Source of the DNA: an uncultured Mollicutes bacterium
GTDB taxonomy: Bacteria > Bacillota_I > Bacilli_A > RFN20 > CAG-826
NCBI GenBank assembly: GCA_900540365.1
Contig: UQFN01000001.1
Location: 62,001 to 126,000, forward strand
Direction of reading: 5' to 3'
DNA: 64,000 nucleotides
In this document: positions 1-8,986 of the stretch, piece by piece
Layout: each line of letters begins with the position of its first letter
Numbering within the stretch: position 1 is the first letter of the stretch
Program-made: the position numbers and the translations under genes
The notes under the pieces: model-generated
What the model was told of the DNA's origin: nothing
What the model saw: only the letters and a program-made list of their open reading frames with translations
Databases searched by the model: none

Positions 1-388
1 TATTAATGTCACCCTTGTTTCCTTTGTAATCCAATGTTTTTACATCAACATTAATAACAGCATCTTTAGTAATAAAAGCAATGTCAGAAGAAACTGGCGA
101 TGGATATACATTTAAAATAAAGTCGCTTAAATATCTATAGATATAAAATCTTGTAAGTCTTTCGGCAGGTATTTTTATTTTGTTTTTTTCATCCCAAACT
201 TTTGTTAGAAAATTGTAATTTTTTTGTATTTCCTTTTCGATCAGCTTTAAATCTTTTATAAAAGATGCTGATGTAAATAGCGAATAAAGAATGTCGAAAT
301 ATTTCTTTTCAAGGTCTAATACTTTTTTCATTTTATCGACATTATGTTTTTTTGGATCAATTTGATAAATTTTTTTCTGTGTACTCAT
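1..388 (-). CDS. Restriction-endonuclease-like protein, C-terminus cut by window edge
   Basis: An uninterrupted reading frame begins at the ATG at 388 and runs off the left edge, showing 129 residues. The last visible part reads ...PSPVSSDIAFITKDAVINVDVKTLD. The spacing of SSD followed about 14 residues later by VDVKT is what a PD-(D/E)XK nuclease core looks like, and similar stretches occur in type II restriction enzymes. The N-terminal 80 residues are lysine-rich and helical with no motif I recognise. It sits beside an HNH-like gene and a broken helicase, which fits a defence or mobile region. Nuclease function is inferred from one motif in a partial protein; specificity cannot be told. Confidence 0.5.
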   Translation of the reverse strand, partial: MSTQKKIYQIDPKKHNVDKMKKVLDLEKKYFDILYSLFTSASFIKDLKLIEKEIQKNYNFLTKVWDEKNKIKIPAERLTRFYIYRYLSDFILNVYPSPVSSDIAFITKDAVINVDVKTLDYKGNKGDIN

Positions 389-508
389 TCTCTTATATTA
401 ATACTTTTGTAAAAAATAATAAACTTTGTAAAAAATTTTGATAATTTTTATTGCACTTCACATTATTATTGACAGAAAATATCCTTCAAATTATATAAAT
501 TATAAAAA

Positions 509-1126
509 CTAAGCATTCCAGAACACTATACTTTTAATTTTTTTATAAATATCTTTATTATTATTTTTGTCCCATAAACCAAACATACTATTAAAACTTG
601 TTAAAAGACATTTTTTGTTAAATAAAGGGTGATTAGAACATTTAGTAACAAACCTTTTAATCAATTTAAGATAGACATCTTTATCGTTAATAATTAAAGA
701 ATGGCATTTTAATCTCCATTTTTGATTTGCCTTCCAACCTGAATATACATCATTCAGCTCTGGTACAATAAAATTTATTATTCCGCCAATTCCAACTATA
801 TCATATTTGTTTTTGTTTTTTGCTGGATACTCACATATTAAAATATGTAAAAACAAATGTTCAAGATAGTCACAGTAAACAATATTTTCAGGTAATTGCC
901 ATTCATATGGATTTGCTAAAGCGTGTGTTTTGCTTCCTAACATTATTGCATGATCTTCATATTTATGATGTGCTAGCAACCCATCACTAGTTCTTGAACA
1001 TTTAGGATTACGATTACCATTTTTAAACATATATGCACTTCGTCCAATCCCGTACTTCTTTTGCAAATAGTTACAATATTCAAGATACGTATATCCTTTT
1101 ACTTTGTTATATTCTCTCATGTTCAT
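509..1126 (-). CDS. Unknown protein with HNH-like histidine pattern
   Basis: About 205 residues. The central stretch holds a paired His (LLAHHKYEDHA), then NIVYC and EHLFLHILI. This H...N...H order resembles a beta-beta-alpha metal (HNH-type) nuclease fold, but I cannot name a family. The open frame extends upstream to an ATG at 1153, but its first codons (MSLFEE) come from a degenerate copy of the neighbouring helicase's 3' end and have no ribosome-binding site. I therefore prefer the ATG at 1126 or the one at 1120. It ends about 120 nt from the start of the restriction-like gene on the same strand. No signal peptide or membrane segment is seen. Confidence 0.45.
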   Translation of the reverse strand: MNMREYNKVKGYTYLEYCNYLQKKYGIGRSAYMFKNGNRNPKCSRTSDGLLAHHKYEDHAIMLGSKTHALANPYEWQLPENIVYCDYLEHLFLHILICEYPAKNKNKYDIVGIGGIINFIVPELNDVYSGWKANQKWRLKCHSLIINDKDVYLKLIKRFVTKCSNHPLFNKKCLLTSFNSMFGLWDKNNNKDIYKKIKSIVFWNA

Positions 1127-1135
1127 AATATCTTT

Positions 1136-1247
1136 TTCTTCGAATAAACTCATTTGATCAATTCTATTATCTTACTTCTATTTTTCCAATTATAAATTCA
1201 TAACGTTTAGTCTAAAATTTATATTGTACTTAACGCAAATATCTCAC
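1136..1247 (-). pseudogene. Degenerate duplicate of the helicase gene 3' end
   Basis: Read on the minus strand, this segment aligns with the last part of the helicase gene at 1503-1665. CAAATGAGTTTATT(T/C)GAAGAA is shared with one mismatch, GAATTTA(C/T)AAT(C/T)GG(G/A)AAAATA is shared upstream of it, and TACAATATAAA is shared further upstream. About 40 nt present in the longer copy are missing. The copy has no open frame of its own, and its final ATG supplies the apparent N-terminus of the HNH-like gene. It is best explained as the relic of a tandem second helicase gene or a recombination scar. Confidence 0.65.
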
Positions 1248-1502
1248 ATAAATCAAATGATGCTTTTATAACTAAGTTATATATCAGCATTAATTTAAAA
1301 ATATCATAACTTATATTAAAAGCAAAATATAAGAATGTAAAAGTATTAGCATATCCGATTTCAGCATTGTCTCTTACATCTTTTATCACAAAAAAATAGT
1401 GAAATAGATAAGTTTTATCACATTTTATGAGCCAATCATTACATTAAAAATATATTTTTAATTAAGCAAGTTCTATAAACTTTCATATATCTAATTAATA
1501 TT
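1248..1502. other. Non-coding, AT-rich gap
   Basis: With the helicase-tail relic this forms a gap of about 350 nt between the HNH-like gene and the helicase pseudogene. A minus-strand stretch (roughly 1270-1440) stays open for a few dozen codons but has no plausible start, no recognisable protein and no ribosome-binding site. I see no RNA gene or terminator here. Confidence 0.5.
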
Positions 1503-4500
1503 TTATTCTTCAAATAAACTCATTTGTTCGAATGCTTCATCTAAATTTTGTATTTTCCCGATTGTAAATTCAAATAAACCAATAATTGATTCATAATCTT
1601 TAACTGCACTATTAGGTATTCTAATTAATTTTATATTGTATTTAGCACAGATTTCTTCTTTTTTCTATCTCTAAGAGCAGTTTCTTTACTACCAACATGT
1701 TCACCACCATCAATTTCAAAAGCAACTATTGTTTTATATTGACGATTAAATAAACCTCCACTAACTTGAACTATAACATCAAATTCTTTCATACCTATTT
1801 CTTTATGGTCAAAATAATTTACATTTTTAATAGCTTTTTCTACAAGTACATTTCTTTCAATTCTAAATTTAGATCCTCGACGATTAAAATAAGGTTTAAT
1901 AGTTTCAAAAAACTCCCTTTCGCTTTTTGAATCATTTGAAAAATCATAATTAATAACTGCTTCACTTTGAGGAACACTAATTTCTCCGTTACCAAAAACA
2001 TAATCTGAAAGAGCTTTAATATCATTAGTGTCGTTTTTACTTAAGGCATCAATTGCTTCTTTATCTCCAACAAAAATAAATTTATTTTTTGCTCTAGTAA
2101 CTGCAACATTAATTAATTCATAATTATTTTTAATCCAACCCATTGTTCTTTTTGCGGTTTTTAAAGATAAGGCTGAAGACATAATAATTACTGATTTTTC
2201 TTAACCTTGTAAGGTATGAACTGTACCAGCTTTAACATCTTCTATTCCAAATTGTTCTAAATATTCATTAATTAAAGCTGCTTGGTTAACAAATGGAGTT
2301 ATTATTCCAACATCCTTATAATTATTTTCTTTAATAATTTTTGCTATTTCATAAGCTTCTTCATTATAGGAATTCCTTAATTTAGCTTTAGATGTATTTT
2401 GAACATTTACATAAACTAAATCACCTAAATTTTCATTAAGTAACTTAAGTTGTTTCTCATAAAATCTTTGATTAACAAAACTTGCAATTCTTTTACCGCA
2501 TCGATAATGGTATCTTAATAAGATACATTTCGAATTATTATCTTTCTTTAACATTAAAGAAAGAATTGAATTTCTAACATAGTTATATTCTTTACTAATG
2601 TTATATTTATTCATTAAATCAAAATTAACATCATTTTCAATTACGGTAACTGGTTGCAGTTGATTTGTATCTCCTACTAATAATAAATTTTCTCCTCTAA
2701 CAATAGGAATTAATGAAGATGCAATATTGCATTGTCCTGCTTCATCCATTATTACTAAATCAAAATGATTAGTTGCACTTCCTAACTTTTCTGAAGATAA
2801 ATTAGTAGATAAAATAATAGGAAAAATAGACAAAAAACGTCTTAAATTCAAGTTATTTTTCAAAAATTTATTAAATTTAGAAACTGCAATATTCTCATCT
2901 TCAAGTGCAATAATTTCCCTTAATTCCTTAAAAGTTGGACCTAATAATTTCTTATATCTTAAAATTGATGAGTAATATAAAAAATTGTGAAAATCTAAAT
3001 CATCAAAGACTGATTTTGTACATTTAAATATATCTTTATCAGTAATATTTTTACTTGTGTTTAATTTATATTTATAAAGTTTAAGTTCAGATTCTAATTT
3101 CTCATTAATTTGATTAATTGATATAAAATCTTTTAATTTTCCAAGAGTATTGATACGCTCTTCTAAATCTAATTTATTTTCATATTCTATTAATAACTTT
3201 TTAAGTTCATTAAAGTTTGATAATGATTTATTTTTATTATCTTCAATTAGATTATCATATGTCTTTACATCTTGATTTTTTGATATATAAGTAAGTAATT
3301 CTTTTAACTTTTTAATCGTGTCAAGCATTTCAATATTATTTCCAATACGAATCATTGGAAAAATAATTTCTTGACTACTATTTTTAAATTTAAAAGACTC
3401 AATCATCTTTTTATAAATATCAATAACAGGATGATTGTTATTTGAACATACTAAAACTGTTTTATTATTTGCATAAGCAGATAATAAAACATTAAATATA
3501 GTTTCTGTTTTACCAGTTCCTGGTGGCCCTTTAACATAAGTAATATGATTAACCATTGAGTTATAAACTACCCTAAGTTGATCAATATTTATTTTATTTT
3601 TATTAAATACAACAATATTTAAATCTTTATCTTTGTTATTTCTACTTCTATTTCGACCAAAAAAAGCTTTCAAAGGTGTAGTTAATTTATTTTCTTCATC
3701 TAGTTTTTCAATAGATTCAATTGCATCACTTACACCATTTAAACAATTTCGAAATAACAAAAATATTGATGGAGTCGTATCTATTCTTTCGTTATGATGA
3801 AAATTTTCTTTAATTAATTCTTTATATTCATTATATTTTTCATCAAAGGTAGAACAAAAATCTTCAGAAGAAATTCCATCTAAATACATTCCTAAAGTAA
3901 CTCTTTTTCTTTCAGAAATTAAAAAAGAATTATTAATAGAAGATTTTTTGGCTACATGTAATGTTTTATCTAAAAAATTTAACTCTAATTCACGATATGC
4001 AATAACATATTGCTTTCCATCAATATCTATTGAAAGTTTATTTAAAGCAAGTGTAGCAAAGCGATTTTTTTGTTTAGCTTCTTCATAAGAAACTTTAAAT
4101 ACTTTATCTAATAAAATATTAAATTGATTATCATCTAATTGATAATTAGAAGATTTAGAAAGTGTATAAAAATCAATATCATCAATTAAAGCTTTATCTT
4201 TAACGTAAGGGTCATTATCTAATCGATAACATTCTAATAAATATTCTAAAATATTATTATCAAAATTAACTACATCAAAATAAGCATAAAACGCCTTATC
4301 ATTTTTAATTTTAGTTTTAAGATTTATAGGAATTTCGTAGTAACTATTTTCAATAATCCTAGCAGATTTAATTCCTGAAAATTTAATATAAGTGTCATTT
4401 CCTTTTTTTAAAAGATGGTCAGTTTTAAAAGGATTAAAAATATCACAATAAATGATTTCTTTTTTAATATCTACTGCTTTTATTCCAATATAATAATTAG

Positions 4501-4591
4501 TAGACTCATTATTCCTGTTTAAATAAGAAACTGCGAGCCATTTATTACTAATAATTGCTTGATATATTAAGTTCTTTATCGATAATTTCAT
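1503..4591 (-). pseudogene. Superfamily-1 helicase with C-terminal DUF2726-like domain, disrupted
   Basis: Read through its lesions, this is one protein of about 1,030 residues. It has an N-terminal domain of about 300 residues, a Walker A motif GPPGTGKTE near residue 355, Walker B IMDEAGQCN with GDTNQLQPV, a motif IV-like RYHYRCGKRIASF, then TVHTLQG...EKSVIIMSSAL, NVAVTRAKNKF, and a C-terminal DUF2726-like nuclease domain (SEREFFETI...FEIDGGEH). These are features of AAA_11/AAA_12 helicases. Two lesions are visible. An in-frame TAA at 2201-2203 interrupts motif V (QG-stop-EKS). One A is missing from the A-run near 1660, shifting the frame; restoring it continues the protein to a TAA at 1503 with the tail EQMSLFEE. 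The start ATG is at 4591. If expressed, the larger piece retains ATPase motifs but lacks the last helicase motifs and nuclease domain. Confidence 0.85.
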
Positions 4592-4883
4592 GTTTAATTA
4601 TATTTATTATAGTAATAATTACAAAAAAATCATAAATATAAATCCTTTAATTTAAAATAAATTTAATTACTAATAATTCAGCATTGCATAATTCCTTTAT
4701 TCCGTACACATTTTTAATTTTTTTATTTTTAACATCATTTTCTCTCTTACAATTAAAATATGTTTACAGTAACACCTTTACAGTTAGTTATCTTTTGGTA
4801 ACTGTTGTTTTTTATTAATTCTATAATTTTCGCTAATGTTTCAATATAAAATCCCAAGCTATATTAGCAATATATCATTATCA

Positions 4884-4928
4884 CTACTTTTTAATATTTA
4901 ACGCAACTACACTCTCAATATGTGAAGT
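4884..4928 (-). pseudogene. Relic of an rlmD-like gene 3' end (15 codons)
   Basis: On the minus strand these bases encode TSHIESVVALNIKK followed by TAG. This is the characteristic C-terminus of RlmD/RlmCD-type 23S rRNA methyltransferases and matches the end of the intact rlmD at 14927 (TYHIESVVGLYLKK). Nothing upstream of it codes for the rest of the enzyme. It is what a displaced 3' end looks like after an element integrates into the last codons of rlmD. Confidence 0.6.
4904..4922. repeat. Left att-like direct repeat (19 bp)
   Basis: CAACTAC(A)CTCTCAATATG here and CAACTAC(G)CTCTCAATATG at 14947-14965 agree at 18 of 19 positions in the same orientation, 10,043 bp apart. The right copy lies inside the last codons of rlmD, and the codons HIESVV in the repeat match the known integration hotspot at the 3' end of rumA/rlmD genes in streptococcal integrative elements. 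The role as an attachment site is inferred. Confidence 0.5.
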
Positions 4929-4973
4929 AATCCACGTGGACTATAACCAAGCCTAACCTAGAGGCTATCAAAT

Positions 4974-5933
4974 TTATTTCTTCATTTCCACTAAAGGAAT
5001 GTTGTTTTCATTGCAATACTTGCGAATGGCTTCTTTATTTTCGACTGAAGCGTCAACTCCTAAGATGATCTTTTTGATCTTTGGCGCAGGAGTTCTAGTG
5101 TTTGCGTCTCCTAAAATTCGCCACTCGTTTTGATACTCCCACTGCTTGTATTTAGTTATAAACAGTCTTAAATATTGAGAAGTGTCTGGCTTTATTTGAT
5201 GGCTCGACATGCCGAATACCATTTGTCCTATGAAATTAGCCACTATAGACATCACAATGTTCGTTTCTCTTTCGTCTTGATAAATTACAGGAAACAATAT
5301 GTTTGGTGTCTTAAAATCGCTAAAATCATATTCGACGCAATATCCACTATTCTTGCCAGCATAGTTCTCCCACATGTATTCATTATCAGCATCCTCACAA
5401 AGTGAACAAATACCCATTTTTTGTCTTGCTTCATAAGCTCCAAGAATTAATGTTTTTATTTGTTCATTCATTCCAGGTTCATCAAGCTTCTGAGGAATAT
5501 TGACCAAGTAATTAACGATGGGAGCTGTGTTAGCACCAGGGACTAGCTCATCTATTTCTGGTTGAATATCCAAAAGATGATTTGGTCTAACGGTTCCGTT
5601 TCTATTTAGAATCTGACTAATCAACAGCTGTATTTGCTCAAAGTTCTCTTTGCTTGTATAAGGCCTAATAAATTCCATTATTTGAAAAACACACTGTCTC
5701 TTTAGTCCATCTTTCTCTAAGTCATACAAGTTTTGCATATTGAGGGATGTCATACATTCAGTAGGATCATCCAACTTCTCAGCAACGCATAAGAAAAGAT
5801 ATTTGTTTTCAAACATGTCGAATGTGTGTTCATCAAACGGTCTATATTTGAAAAGAGACGCAGGCCCTTTATAAGACGCATCTCTATTCATCAAAATATA
5901 GTTAATATAATAAAGCCTTTCGTTATGGTTCAT
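4974..5933 (-). CDS. DUF2971 family protein
   Basis: 319 residues. The family hallmarks are visible: LFKYRPFDEHTFDMFENKYLF near the N-terminus with DDPTEC, then MWENYAGKNSGYCVEYDF around residue 190 and YKQWEYQNEWRIL near 265. DUF2971 proteins are soluble, of unknown biochemistry, and often found in mobile or defence neighbourhoods. It starts 11 nt after hsdR ends on the same strand, so it is very likely the last gene of the type I restriction-modification operon. Base composition is richer in G+C than the chromosomal core, like the hsd genes. No catalytic residue can be assigned. Confidence 0.8.
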   Translation of the reverse strand: MNHNERLYYINYILMNRDASYKGPASLFKYRPFDEHTFDMFENKYLFLCVAEKLDDPTECMTSLNMQNLYDLEKDGLKRQCVFQIMEFIRPYTSKENFEQIQLLISQILNRNGTVRPNHLLDIQPEIDELVPGANTAPIVNYLVNIPQKLDEPGMNEQIKTLILGAYEARQKMGICSLCEDADNEYMWENYAGKNSGYCVEYDFSDFKTPNILFPVIYQDERETNIVMSIVANFIGQMVFGMSSHQIKPDTSQYLRLFITKYKQWEYQNEWRILGDANTRTPAPKIKKIILGVDASVENKEAIRKYCNENNIPLVEMKK

Positions 5934-5944
5934 AAATCATACTA

Positions 5945-8900
5945 TTAAGCTTTAATTTTCTTTTCTTTCCATATTTCTAACAAAACCCAGTGTAAGCAGT
6001 CGTTTCTAAAATCAAAATCAGCTATTTTTGTAACAAATGAGTAAACATTAGGGTTGTTAGTAAGAACCTTATAAACGTTGCATTTGTTATCCATACAATT
6101 CATGAAAATGATTTTTTCAAATTCATCAAAGGTTTGACAATAGGCAAGAACATTTATGCAGAAAGAATTATTCAATAAGAATTCCATAAATTCTTTAAAG
6201 ATTGGTTCTGTCGGAGATAATCCAAGGTTTTCGTTGAATACCTTCACAGCCTCTTCTAAAGTACTTGTTTCAGGTTTTTTTGAAGTTGGTTTTCTATTTG
6301 CACCACTTGAACCAGTCATCTCTTTACCATCGCCATATTCCGGATCGCTGATTGATTCATTCTTAGTAATGCAAATGTTAGTAAATTTTACCAACTCACT
6401 CAAATCCTTTATCGACAAAACATTTGTTCTTAACTTAATGCAAGCAAGAAGATAGGAATAGAACACGTCTTTATCCCTTAATCTCCTGTCATTAAGTATT
6501 GTTTTTTGTATACAAATATCATACATACGGACAAAGTTACGAATTACCCATAGTTTGTCTTTTTTATACTTTTGCTGTTCTATCAAATCCTTAGAGAATG
6601 CTTTAGCATCGTTTTCAAATTTAATTCTAATTCTGGCTACAATTTGTGTTAATGCCAAATAGGCAGAATCATCTTTTTTGTAAGAAGCAGATTGTAGATA
6701 AACTGCGCCTGCATGAATTTCTTCTTCTGTTGCGAGTCTTAATGCATCAAGATTCTTTTCAAGCTTGTAGATATCGTCAAAATCATCTTTTCTGTAATAT
6801 TTGGCGTCAACATAGAAAGTGTTAAATGCGTCCAGAATATCGTTGTATTCATTAACAAAATCTAAAACAAATGTTCGTTTTTCAGGATATTCAGGACACA
6901 CCCTATTTAATCTCGATAATGTTTGGACAGCCTTGACTCCTTTGAGTGGAGTATCAACAAGCATCATAGATAAATATTGCTCATCAAAACCAGTAGTATA
7001 CTTATCAGCAACTACTAAGAATTTATATTCTTTATTCTTGTGGAAAACTTCTTCAAGCGGATCGGTCAAATTGTTAAAGTCGTTTTCTTCATATTTAATG
7101 CCTTTAATCTCTAAAACATCTGAATAAGCAATTAAAGCTTTATAAGAGAGACCATTGTCCGCGAAATACTTATTCAAAGCAATATAGTACTTCAATGCAG
7201 CTTCTCTTCTTCCGGTCACAATCATTGCTTTCAAATTACCATCCAAGTCATTTACGCGAGAATAGAAGAATCCCATGAAAATATTGACCTTTTTCTCAAT
7301 GATTTTCTCATCCAACAAAGTTGCATCGGTAAGAGTTTTATTGGTTTTATCCAAATCAACTAATAGGTCTTGTTCTTTAATACATTGTGCTTTGCAATAT
7401 AGAGAATAAGTGTTGTAATTCTTAAGAACATCTAGAATGAATCCTTCATCGATGGCTTGTTTCATTGTATATGAGAAGAAAGGCTTGTATTCTTTTCTTC
7501 CTTGTTCGTCCAAAACTGGTTGTCCATTTTCATCCACAACAACATCACCAAATATTTCTCTGGTTTCCTTTTTAGGCGTTGCTGTAAATGCTATGAAGGT
7601 GACGTTCTTCAATCTACCTTCAACTTTATCCATTCTGTCATTGATAAGATCTGCGATTTGCTCTGAGGTAAATTCTTTATCTTTTAGATAATCGTTTAAC
7701 GATTCCTTATCGTCTATCGAGAATGAAGTTTTAATATCATTCATGTATTGACCGGATGTAGAGTCATGTCCTTCGTCAATTAAAACAGCAAACTTTTTAT
7801 TTTTCGTTGAAGAAATACCATCAACGGCATCAGGGAATTTTTGCATGTTAGCAACAATTATGCGGTCTCCGGAGTTAATGGAACTCTTTAATTTTGCTGA
7901 ACTAGTTGGTTTAACTACAAAGCCAGTTTGATGATCAATTTTATTCATTGCTTGATCCAACTGTTTATTAATTACTAATCTGTTAGAAACAATAATCACG
8001 CTGTCAAAAATAGGTTTATTGTTACAGTTGTTTAAGTAAGCAAGTTTGTAAGCGGTCCACACAATCATGAATGTTTTGCCTGAACCAGCTGCAGCTGCTA
8101 TTAAATAATTCTTTAAATCGTCTTTTGTAAATTTATCTAAAACATCTTCAATTATATTGTTTGTACATTTAAATTGATGATAACGAGGAAAGATCATTGA
8201 ATCTTTTTCGCCAAAAATGAAGTTTTGAATAAGATTAGAAATACCTTCCTTGGTCATTATTTCTTCCCAGAAGTATTCGACTGGATAATGTGGGTACTCA
8301 GTATCAGGATTTCCGGCACCACCATCATTGCCCTGGTTAAATGGCAAGAAATCAGCATCTTTTGACAGATTGGCGCACATCGATATATGAAGTCTGTCCA
8401 TCGCAAATGAACATATGATGTGTCTGAAATAAGCAGATGTATGATCTCTATCATTCTTTAATTGATATTCAGCATCTTGATACGTTTGAGTAGTTCCGTT
8501 TTTTATTTCCACTGCAAAAAGATGCAGACCATTAACGCCAATAGAAACATCAATGCGATCACTAGTACCTAAATAATTTAGTTCTTTCACGACAAAAAAG
8601 CGGTTCTTTTTGTAACGTTCATACTCTTCGGGATTAATTGTATTGTTAGGCTTAGTGTAAAAAATGAAGAGCTGTTCTTTTGCACAACCGGCTGGTTGAA
8701 TGTAAATACCTTTGACTAAAGCTTTAATTATTCCGTCTTTAGACAATGCTTCGTATATTAAACTTAATAAATCGCTTTCTGAGCATTCTCTTAATAGCTT
8801 TTCTGTGACTTTTGGTTGAGTATCTTTGAGAAACTCAAAGAGTAAGTTTTTATCCAAGGCATAGGTTGATATGTAATTCGCGCCAACATTGCCGAGCGAA

Positions 8901-8986
8901 TCTTTAAGCTTTTCATATACTATTCTTTTTTCAAATGACATTTCGTTAGGCATTGGTATCCATCCCCTTTCCGTGTATTCGTTCAT
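5945..8986 (-). CDS. hsdR: Type I restriction enzyme, R (restriction/translocation) subunit
   Basis: 1,013 residues, full length for an EcoR124-like HsdR. An N-terminal PD-(D/E)XK nuclease is seen as DRIDVSIGVNGLHLFAVEIKN around 145-165. A superfamily-2 translocase follows: AAAAGSGKTFM near 300, LIDEGHDS near 405 (a DEGH box), FIAFTATPKKETREIF, ADKYTTGFDEQYLSMM and QTLSRLNRVCPEYPEKR near 690. The helical C-terminus should bind HsdM. The subunit cuts unmodified DNA after ATP-driven translocation in an R2M2S complex. Its start overlaps hsdS by 41 nt, indicating co-expression. All key motifs look intact. Confidence 0.95.
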   Translation of the reverse strand: MNEYTERGWIPMPNEMSFEKRIVYEKLKDSLGNVGANYISTYALDKNLLFEFLKDTQPKVTEKLLRECSESDLLSLIYEALSKDGIIKALVKGIYIQPAGCAKEQLFIFYTKPNNTINPEEYERYKKNRFFVVKELNYLGTSDRIDVSIGVNGLHLFAVEIKNGTTQTYQDAEYQLKNDRDHTSAYFRHIICSFAMDRLHISMCANLSKDADFLPFNQGNDGGAGNPDTEYPHYPVEYFWEEIMTKEGISNLIQNFIFGEKDSMIFPRYHQFKCTNNIIEDVLDKFTKDDLKNYLIAAAAGSGKTFMIVWTAYKLAYLNNCNNKPIFDSVIIVSNRLVINKQLDQAMNKIDHQTGFVVKPTSSAKLKSSINSGDRIIVANMQKFPDAVDGISSTKNKKFAVLIDEGHDSTSGQYMNDIKTSFSIDDKESLNDYLKDKEFTSEQIADLINDRMDKVEGRLKNVTFIAFTATPKKETREIFGDVVVDENGQPVLDEQGRKEYKPFFSYTMKQAIDEGFILDVLKNYNTYSLYCKAQCIKEQDLLVDLDKTNKTLTDATLLDEKIIEKKVNIFMGFFYSRVNDLDGNLKAMIVTGRREAALKYYIALNKYFADNGLSYKALIAYSDVLEIKGIKYEENDFNNLTDPLEEVFHKNKEYKFLVVADKYTTGFDEQYLSMMLVDTPLKGVKAVQTLSRLNRVCPEYPEKRTFVLDFVNEYNDILDAFNTFYVDAKYYRKDDFDDIYKLEKNLDALRLATEEEIHAGAVYLQSASYKKDDSAYLALTQIVARIRIKFENDAKAFSKDLIEQQKYKKDKLWVIRNFVRMYDICIQKTILNDRRLRDKDVFYSYLLACIKLRTNVLSIKDLSELVKFTNICITKNESISDPEYGDGKEMTGSSGANRKPTSKKPETSTLEEAVKVFNENLGLSPTEPIFKEFMEFLLNNSFCINVLAYCQTFDEFEKIIFMNCMDNKCNVYKVLTNNPNVYSFVTKIADFDFRNDCLHWVLLEIWKEKKIKA

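Larger units (their letters stand above)
4592..4973. other. Intergenic junction region holding an rlmD-like tail relic
   Basis: This gap of about 380 nt lies between the helicase pseudogene and the DUF2971 gene. Most of it is AT-rich and featureless. Near 4884-4935 there is a relic of an rlmD 3' end and an att-like repeat, listed separately. A perfect 10-bp palindrome TCCACGTGGA follows (about 4931-4940), then a short hairpin AGCCT...AGGCT without a clear U-tract. Confidence 0.6.

Noticed and set aside
1840..2025. Short frame inside the helicase C-terminal part
   Set aside because: It is the same strand in another phase, low complexity, with no start signal.
6156..8454. Overlapping frames on both strands within hsdR
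   Set aside because: They are short, lack ribosome-binding sites and family similarity, and lie within an intact conserved gene.
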